A stretch of 64,000 nt of DNA, taken from a virus. This document shows, piece after piece, positions 59,427-64,000 of the stretch (position 1 is the stretch's first letter; each line of letters begins with the position of its first letter). The notes below the pieces were generated by a model. That model was given only the letters and a program-made list of their open reading frames with translations, was not told where the DNA came from and did no database searches. Made by a program: the position numbers and the translations under genes. The stretch spans positions 186,001 to 250,000 of IMG/VR virus record IMGVR_UViG_3300046787_000408; one strand, given 5' to 3'.

Positions 59427-61454
59427 ATGTTTGTAGATGACCTCTTTGACCAAAAAACACTAACTGAAGCCCAAGGCGGCGGCAGTCCTTGGCACTCAGA
59501 ACCTGAGCAACAGACCATTGACGCTACTCGTCAGGCACGGTTGAATCGCGAGCGTGAACCTGCTGGCAGTGATGCTATTGATGCTAGACTACGAGCACAA
59601 AATGATCAGTTGGCACAGTATGCACAAACAGGCAACTTTTGGATCAAGCGCAAAGACACACAAGAACACATTAGTGATGCCATGGTAGGCAAGGCTGCTG
59701 CTGTGGCTGCTGCACAGGACATGTTGAAACAACAACCTGACTTGCGTGGCAACATTGTGATCACAGCATATGGTCCGGGTGAAACTCAAGGTGTGGCGGA
59801 AGGCGCCGGGATACCAACCGATTGGATGGGAGTCCCTACTAGATTGTCCAAGAACGACAAGAAGCCAATCAAGAGACCATCCGGGTATGATGAATATATC
59901 AAGCGCGGCGCCAAACAAGGATTCCAAGATGATCCTACTAATCCTTTGCGTAAAAAAGTCAAAGAGCAAGGTGTGGCGGAAGGCATGATGGATAATCCTG
60001 GTGAACAAGACTCGCCAGTAGCACAAGCTATCATTCGCAGAATTCTAATGCAGCGTACAGACCTGTTGGCCAAACACGGCCCAGAAAAAGTTGGACAGGC
60101 AGTAGACGAAGTTGCTGACTTTGTGGGCGATGTAGATGAAATTGGATCTAGCGATGTGTCAGGTTGGGTTCGTCATGTTGAGCAAATGCTGGGCAACATG
60201 GGCGAAGGTCTAGCAGAAGGCCAATTAGACGAACTTAGTTTCAAAGACATTCAAAAAAGCGCCAATAAGTTTGCCAAGGGCGCAAACAAGTTTACAAAAA
60301 ACGTAGCAGACACCGGTGCTGCCGTAGGCAATGCAGCTGGAGCATTAGGTGGTGCAATCAAACAAGTAGGCAAAACAGCTATTGCTGATCCAGTAGCTGC
60401 AACATACAATGCTACCAAGTCAGGCCTAGGTAAAGCATCCAATGTTGCTGCCAACACATACGGTGACCTAAAAAAAGGTGTACAAGCTGTTGGCAAAGCT
60501 GGGCAAACCGTTGGCACAGATATTGGAGCAGCAGGCACAGCCGTTGGTAAAGGCATACAAAGTGTAGGTCGTGGAGTTGCCAATGTTGCAGGCGGTACTG
60601 CTGGAGCATTAGGATCAGTTGCTGGTGGTGCTACTACTGGACTTGGTCGTGCAGCAGCTCGCGGATTCAATACCGGAGTACAAAATGTAGGCGGCGATGC
60701 CATTGACAAAATGCAAACCAACATAATGACTCCCAAAGCTGCTGACATACAGAAACAAATTGCTACCAAGCAAGATGAAATCAAAGCTTTGCAAGCAACA
60801 CTGGCTGGTGAACAATCTGCTGCTGCAACGGAACCCAAAGCTGGTATACAAACTGGTGCCACTGCATTAATTGATCCTGACACTAAGCGGCCTTACGAAA
60901 AAGACAAGCTGGCATCCATGTACGGATACAAAGAACCTGAAGCAGCCGATGCTGATAAAACTCCAGCAGCACCTGCTGCTCAGCCGCAAGGATTTAGTGC
61001 AGCCAATGTGATGAATTTGCCAGGCATGGCAAAGACTGCTGCTAAACCAGCAGCGCCTGCTAAAACAGCCAACTTTGCTGGCCCTGGCGGATACGGAGCA
61101 ACTACAACTGGCATCAAGGCTCCGGCTGCACCTAGCTCACCAGCGCTGGCAGCTCCTAAACTACCTGGTGCGCCTCGAGTTACTGCTGGTGGACCAACGC
61201 CAGCTGAAAAAGCCAATCTTGACAAGCGTATAGCAGCGGCAGCTCCGGCTGTGGCTGAAGCTTTGGCACAAGTTGAACGCATGTTGGAAAGTGTCAACAG
61301 CAAGAAAAGTGCGGAAATGGTCAAGGCTTATGTGGATCAGAGGTTTACAGAACTAGGCCTACGCAACACTACTGAATGCCGTAGCATCATGGCACGTGTG
61401 GTACAAGAATCAGCTATTCGTCGCAGACAATATGCGAAGAGTCTAGCAAAATAA
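59427..61454 (+). CDS. Capsid-targeted amphipathic polyprotein
   Basis: 675 residues. The N-terminus FDQKTLTE|AQG has a possible first cut. VAE|G sites follow at 125/126 and 185/186 (both from the 21-nt repeat), and LAE|G at 264/265. Residues 270-430 are Ala/Gly/Val/Lys-rich with an amphipathic, near 11-residue rhythm (AVGKGIQSVGRGVANVAGG), similar to LEA or apolipoprotein-like helices that lie on membranes. The C-terminal part is Ala/Pro-rich and ends in a helical domain. Possibly an ejected membrane-active protein. Confidence 0.75.
   Translation: MFVDDLFDQKTLTEAQGGGSPWHSEPEQQTIDATRQARLNREREPAGSDAIDARLRAQNDQLAQYAQTGNFWIKRKDTQEHISDAMVGKAAAVAAAQDMLKQQPDLRGNIVITAYGPGETQGVAEGAGIPTDWMGVPTRLSKNDKKPIKRPSGYDEYIKRGAKQGFQDDPTNPLRKKVKEQGVAEGMMDNPGEQDSPVAQAIIRRILMQRTDLLAKHGPEKVGQAVDEVADFVGDVDEIGSSDVSGWVRHVEQMLGNMGEGLAEGQLDELSFKDIQKSANKFAKGANKFTKNVADTGAAVGNAAGALGGAIKQVGKTAIADPVAATYNATKSGLGKASNVAANTYGDLKKGVQAVGKAGQTVGTDIGAAGTAVGKGIQSVGRGVANVAGGTAGALGSVAGGATTGLGRAAARGFNTGVQNVGGDAIDKMQTNIMTPKAADIQKQIATKQDEIKALQATLAGEQSAAATEPKAGIQTGATALIDPDTKRPYEKDKLASMYGYKEPEAADADKTPAAPAAQPQGFSAANVMNLPGMAKTAAKPAAPAKTANFAGPGGYGATTTGIKAPAAPSSPALAAPKLPGAPRVTAGGPTPAEKANLDKRIAAAAPAVAEALAQVERMLESVNSKKSAEMVKAYVDQRFTELGLRNTTECRSIMARVVQESAIRRRQYAKSLAK
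59784..59804 (+). repeat. GVAEG-coding 21-nt repeat, copy 4
   Basis: ACTCAAGGTGTGGCGGAAGGC, in frame, encoding TQGVAEG. The last 18 bases equal copies 2 and 5. Confidence 0.85.
59964..59984 (+). repeat. GVAEG-coding 21-nt repeat, copy 5
   Basis: Encodes EQGVAEG in frame; identical to copy 2, 32 kb away. Confidence 0.87.
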
Positions 61455-61567
61455 TCACCTTAGGACCGGTACTTGTTACCGCGGTGAGCCCGGCTGCTGG
61501 GCAGAGTAATCCGATTCGCTACCGGAACCTTTAAAGTGAGCACTATCAACTCTTAGATAAATTCATT
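61455..61567 (+). promoter_or_regulatory. Intergenic structured stretch with late-type hexamer variant
   Basis: 113 bases without a gene. GGTA/TACC (around 61476) and GCCC/GGGC (around 61490-61503) hairpins suggest a leader RNA or weak terminator, without a T-run. TAAATT (61558-61563) lies four bases before the next ATG, a variant of the TAAATA site. Confidence 0.4.
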
Positions 61568-62434
61568 ATGATATTGGAATTTGTCTTTCCCACAAACCGT
61601 ATTGAAGTGCAAGTTGACTTGTTGGAAAACCCAGGAGTGCAAGTCTGGACCAACAAGTTTCTAAATAACAATTACACCACCTCCGTGCTAGCACATGACC
61701 ACTTGTGGGTTCCCGAAATGGATACTACAAAGTTCAATCATGCTGTAGCTGAGTGTAGCCGCTTGATTGGTCAACTAGTGCAGTACGGCATAATATATTC
61801 AGGACCTGATATCAGCACTGTTGACCACAACACACTTAATCGTGTGCATAGATTTTTTACCCACAACCAGCAACGATGCAATGTTAGAGATTTTGGCAGC
61901 AACTTTGACTATGACTCAGTAATGAGCATGTTGGATAGAGTAAACACTCATGTGCATGAACTAGAAAGTTTTTTGCCACGTGGACCAGCTGATATTCCAG
62001 TTACACAAATTGAAGAAATAAAACTATATCATCCTACTCAGTATGGTACTTCTGATTGGATTGATTTGACTGGCTATCGTCAGTATCATAGTAGCCAACA
62101 CCATGACATAATACTCAGTTCAGAAGTACTGGGCAAGACTCTATTACAAAGCTACCTGGACCAAGACGATCCAACTGACTGGGATACCTCGGGACACTAT
62201 GTGTCTGCTGGTGGATTACAAATTGCTTACTTGCCAACCCGACAGCAAATCTATCAAAGCAACAGTTTCAAGCAATGGCTTGCCCAATACAATGCTGACC
62301 CAGTTGATCTAATGTATGATTTTCCTATTGGTAACATACAGGATCGGGACACGGGTCCATTCCAGCAAGTACTAGCTGAACTGGATCATTGCAAATTTAG
62401 CGATGTGACAGTGAATTACAGAAAGAAAACATGA
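61568..62434 (+). CDS. Unknown protein paired with radical SAM protein 2
   Basis: 288 residues. His/Tyr/Asp-rich with repeated QYH-type segments (YRQYHSSQHHDIIL) and FLPRGPADIPVTQIEEIKLYH. No known domain. The gene overlaps the radical SAM gene at ATGA, so it may be the substrate-binding partner or its modified protein substrate. No Shine-Dalgarno. Confidence 0.7.
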   Translation: MILEFVFPTNRIEVQVDLLENPGVQVWTNKFLNNNYTTSVLAHDHLWVPEMDTTKFNHAVAECSRLIGQLVQYGIIYSGPDISTVDHNTLNRVHRFFTHNQQRCNVRDFGSNFDYDSVMSMLDRVNTHVHELESFLPRGPADIPVTQIEEIKLYHPTQYGTSDWIDLTGYRQYHSSQHHDIILSSEVLGKTLLQSYLDQDDPTDWDTSGHYVSAGGLQIAYLPTRQQIYQSNSFKQWLAQYNADPVDLMYDFPIGNIQDRDTGPFQQVLAELDHCKFSDVTVNYRKKT

Positions 62435-63519
62435 AATACTACTGCTCAGACCAGTTCAAGACCATGCATATACGCAGCACCAACTCAGGGCAAGTGCTTG
62501 TGAGTCCGTGTTGTGCAGCACAAACTGACCCAGTGGTGGCTGACAAATTTGATTTTGCTACCAACGAGTTTTTGCAGCAGACAAGACAACATGCTGTTGA
62601 TGATACTCCTGCGCCTGCTTGCAGCAACTGCTGGCGCCAAGAAGCACAAAATCCGCCTAGCCGTAGATTTTTCAGCAATCAAAACAAAAGCCAAGACATT
62701 CGTGTTGAACTCAATCGCATTGATGTGACCACGCAAAATGTATGCAATTTGGCTTGCATTATGTGCAGTAGCTACAGCAGCAGCACGTGGGCACGTGAAG
62801 AAGGCTTAACTGATCAAGACTACAGCTTTGAAGACAAGCTACAACTGTTTCGTAGACTGGACTTTTCTCATGTGTACCAAATGCATTTCACTGGTGGCGA
62901 ACCGCTAATGAGCACTGAGCATTTGAAAATGCTAGGCATCTATGCAGAATCTTCGCCACTAAGTCAACTGCACATCAGCTACAACACCAATGGTACATTC
63001 TTTCCTGATCAACGTGTGTTGGATACATGGAGTCAGGTTAAAGCCATAGATCTTGTGATCAGTTTAGACGCAACTGGTGCCGCATGCGAACTTATACGCT
63101 GGCCAGCTAAGTGGGAACAAATTGCTGCCAACATTGCTCAATTCTTTGAATTACGAACCCAAATGCCACACTTGAAAATTGGGTTCATTAGTTGTGCCAG
63201 TAACTACAATCTATTTGAGTTAGCAAATGTAATAGACTTTGTACACAGTCATGATCCTGATCTCACTGTGCATTTTCAAGTCAACCACAAGCCGTACTTT
63301 GCGCCAGCCTTGATTCCGCCCGAAATGGTGGAGCCAGTAATAGCTCGATTGGCGGCATATCCAGAATTAGCAAACTTGCTGCCCACAGCTCAGACTCAGT
63401 TGGATCATGCTCGTTATCAAAGAGAAATTACAACCTACCATCGATTAATGGCCGAAATGGAAACCAGACGTGGCACAGATTGGAGATCAGTGTTGCAAAT
63501 TGGCAAGTACATGAGTTGA
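62431..63519 (+). CDS. Radical SAM protein (twitch/SPASM type) 2
   Basis: 362 residues. CNLACIMC (about 107-114) is the 4Fe-4S cluster motif, MHFTGGEPLM the SAM site, and LVISLDATG a conserved strand. N-terminal CCAAQTDPV and CSNCWRQEA parallel the first copy at 43.6 kb (CCAATGE, CNVCW), so the two are paralogues with the same layout. Substrate unknown. Confidence 0.9.
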   Translation: MKYYCSDQFKTMHIRSTNSGQVLVSPCCAAQTDPVVADKFDFATNEFLQQTRQHAVDDTPAPACSNCWRQEAQNPPSRRFFSNQNKSQDIRVELNRIDVTTQNVCNLACIMCSSYSSSTWAREEGLTDQDYSFEDKLQLFRRLDFSHVYQMHFTGGEPLMSTEHLKMLGIYAESSPLSQLHISYNTNGTFFPDQRVLDTWSQVKAIDLVISLDATGAACELIRWPAKWEQIAANIAQFFELRTQMPHLKIGFISCASNYNLFELANVIDFVHSHDPDLTVHFQVNHKPYFAPALIPPEMVEPVIARLAAYPELANLLPTAQTQLDHARYQREITTYHRLMAEMETRRGTDWRSVLQIGKYMS

Positions 63520-63544
63520 TTTTGTTTAGCAATGATGCTACAAT
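63516..63544 (+). promoter_or_regulatory. Sigma70-type promoter P11
   Basis: TTGATT (63516-63521), 17-nt spacer, TACAAT (63539-63544), 22 bases before the ATG at 63567. Confidence 0.65.
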
Positions 63545-63566
63545 AGCAACTCACAAGGAGTATTCT

Positions 63567-63827
63567 ATGGAAGCAAAAACATTCAACGGTGATCAAAAGA
63601 TCAAACTGATTCAAATCATCAACGAGGGTATGCAAGTGACTCAAGAAATTGAAACACTCACAGGCGGACTCAATGATACAATCAAAGCAGTAGCAGAAGA
63701 ACTGGAAATCAAACCAGGTGTTTTGAAAAAGGCTATCAAGCTGGCACACAAGGCTGAATTTGGTAAAGCCAAGCAAGACCATGAGCTGCTGGAAACAATT
63801 TTGGAAACCGTTGGCAAAACACTATAA
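63567..63827 (+). CDS. Small DsbA-like (T4 dsDNA-binding) protein candidate
   Basis: 86 residues from the ATG at 63567, with AAGGAG at 63555-63560. LIQIINEGMQVTQEIETLTGG...DTIKAVAEELEIKPGVLKKA resembles the architecture of T4 DsbA (89 residues, binds DNA near late promoters): an N-terminal helix, a loop, then E-E-L-x-I/V-x-x-x-x-L/F-x-(K/R) and a helix. Identification is by pattern only. Confidence 0.6.
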   Translation: MEAKTFNGDQKIKLIQIINEGMQVTQEIETLTGGLNDTIKAVAEELEIKPGVLKKAIKLAHKAEFGKAKQDHELLETILETVGKTL

Positions 63828-63900
63828 GTACTGTTTTACACAGCGAGTCGCTCACGTTACGAGCATGAATCACGGCTTACCGGCCATAAACGGAGAACAA

Positions 63901-64000
63901 TGAGTTATATTGACGCACTATATGATCGTGAGCACGATCGCATCCACACAGTAGAACGCCGAGAAGGCAAGCGAGTGTATCGCGAATTCCCGGCCAACTA
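63901..64000 (+). CDS. 5' start of a probable family-B DNA polymerase (gp43-like), partial
   Basis: 33 residues reach the window edge, starting MSYIDALYDREHDRIHTVER then GKRVYREFPAN. The beginning resembles the N-terminus of T4-like phage DNA polymerases (a short beta segment, xxERxxGKRxxxEYPxxY). CGGAGAA precedes the ATG. The 73 bases before it hold no gene, only a small AGCG/CGCT hairpin. Too short to be certain. Confidence 0.5.

Noticed and set aside
60251-60883. 210-residue minus-strand frame
   Set aside because: Antisense of the Ala/Gly-rich part of the 675-residue protein; low-complexity shadow.

Overview
The window is a contiguous piece of a large tailed-phage genome with T4-like (myovirus) character. 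It has dense, mostly plus-strand genes with ATGA-type overlaps. It encodes a gp44-like clamp-loader ATPase, a GroES/gp31-like co-chaperonin, PhoH, very large tail-fibre and structural proteins, a lysis set, and at the right edge what looks like the start of a family-B DNA polymerase. No tRNA, integrase, transposase or CRISPR array was seen. Two tripartite-tricarboxylate (Bug/TctC) binding proteins, a protein family greatly expanded in Burkholderiales, suggest but do not prove a freshwater betaproteobacterial host.

Layout. 0-8 kb: short early-type genes behind near-identical sigma70-like promoters (TTGACC, 17 nt, TGCTATAAT), with NAD synthetase and a SleB-type hydrolase. 7.9-9.0 kb: translation initiation factor IF-1, superoxide dismutase and an A-type Fe-S carrier. 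9-20 kb: tail fibre and adhesin genes (collagen-like, SATGN-repeat, Ig-like). 20-25 kb: replication and chaperone genes plus a DnaE-like fragment, the first TctC, and PhoH. 25.6-28.2 kb: head-associated proteins. 28-32 kb: methyltransferase, second TctC, two sulfotransferase-like proteins and an amidinotransferase. 32-37 kb: spanin-like pair, GH19 endolysin, holin-like protein and two adhesins. 37-41 kb: QueC-like enzyme, DnaJ and ClpA. 42-51.7 kb: nucleotidyltransferase, radical SAM protein, glycosyltransferase, a 1396-residue multidomain protein and small basic proteins. 51.9-52.5 kb: a gene-free stretch that looks like a large structured RNA. 52.5-57.7 kb: a minus-strand operon with a fatty-acid desaturase, two membrane proteins and two exported proteins. 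57.8-64 kb: Dps, head-type proteins, a second radical SAM protein and replication genes.

The strongest novel signal is a dispersed set of proteins that carry a T4-like capsid-targeting N-terminus (MRAxEF[I/V]xE; compare MKTYQEFIAE of T4 internal protein III) and/or internal GVAE|G sites resembling T4 prohead-protease cleavage sites. GVAE|G is encoded by a nearly invariant 21-nt sequence found five times in one reading frame. Carriers include enzymes and multidomain proteins (nucleotidyltransferase, a GNAT-like/ParB-like protein, possibly superoxide dismutase). I infer a set of capsid-packaged, protease-matured, probably injected proteins. A second signal is promoter placement: many genes without a Shine-Dalgarno have a promoter hexamer (TATAAT or late-type TAAATA) set so that transcription should begin on or next to the start codon, in a phage that also carries its own IF-1.
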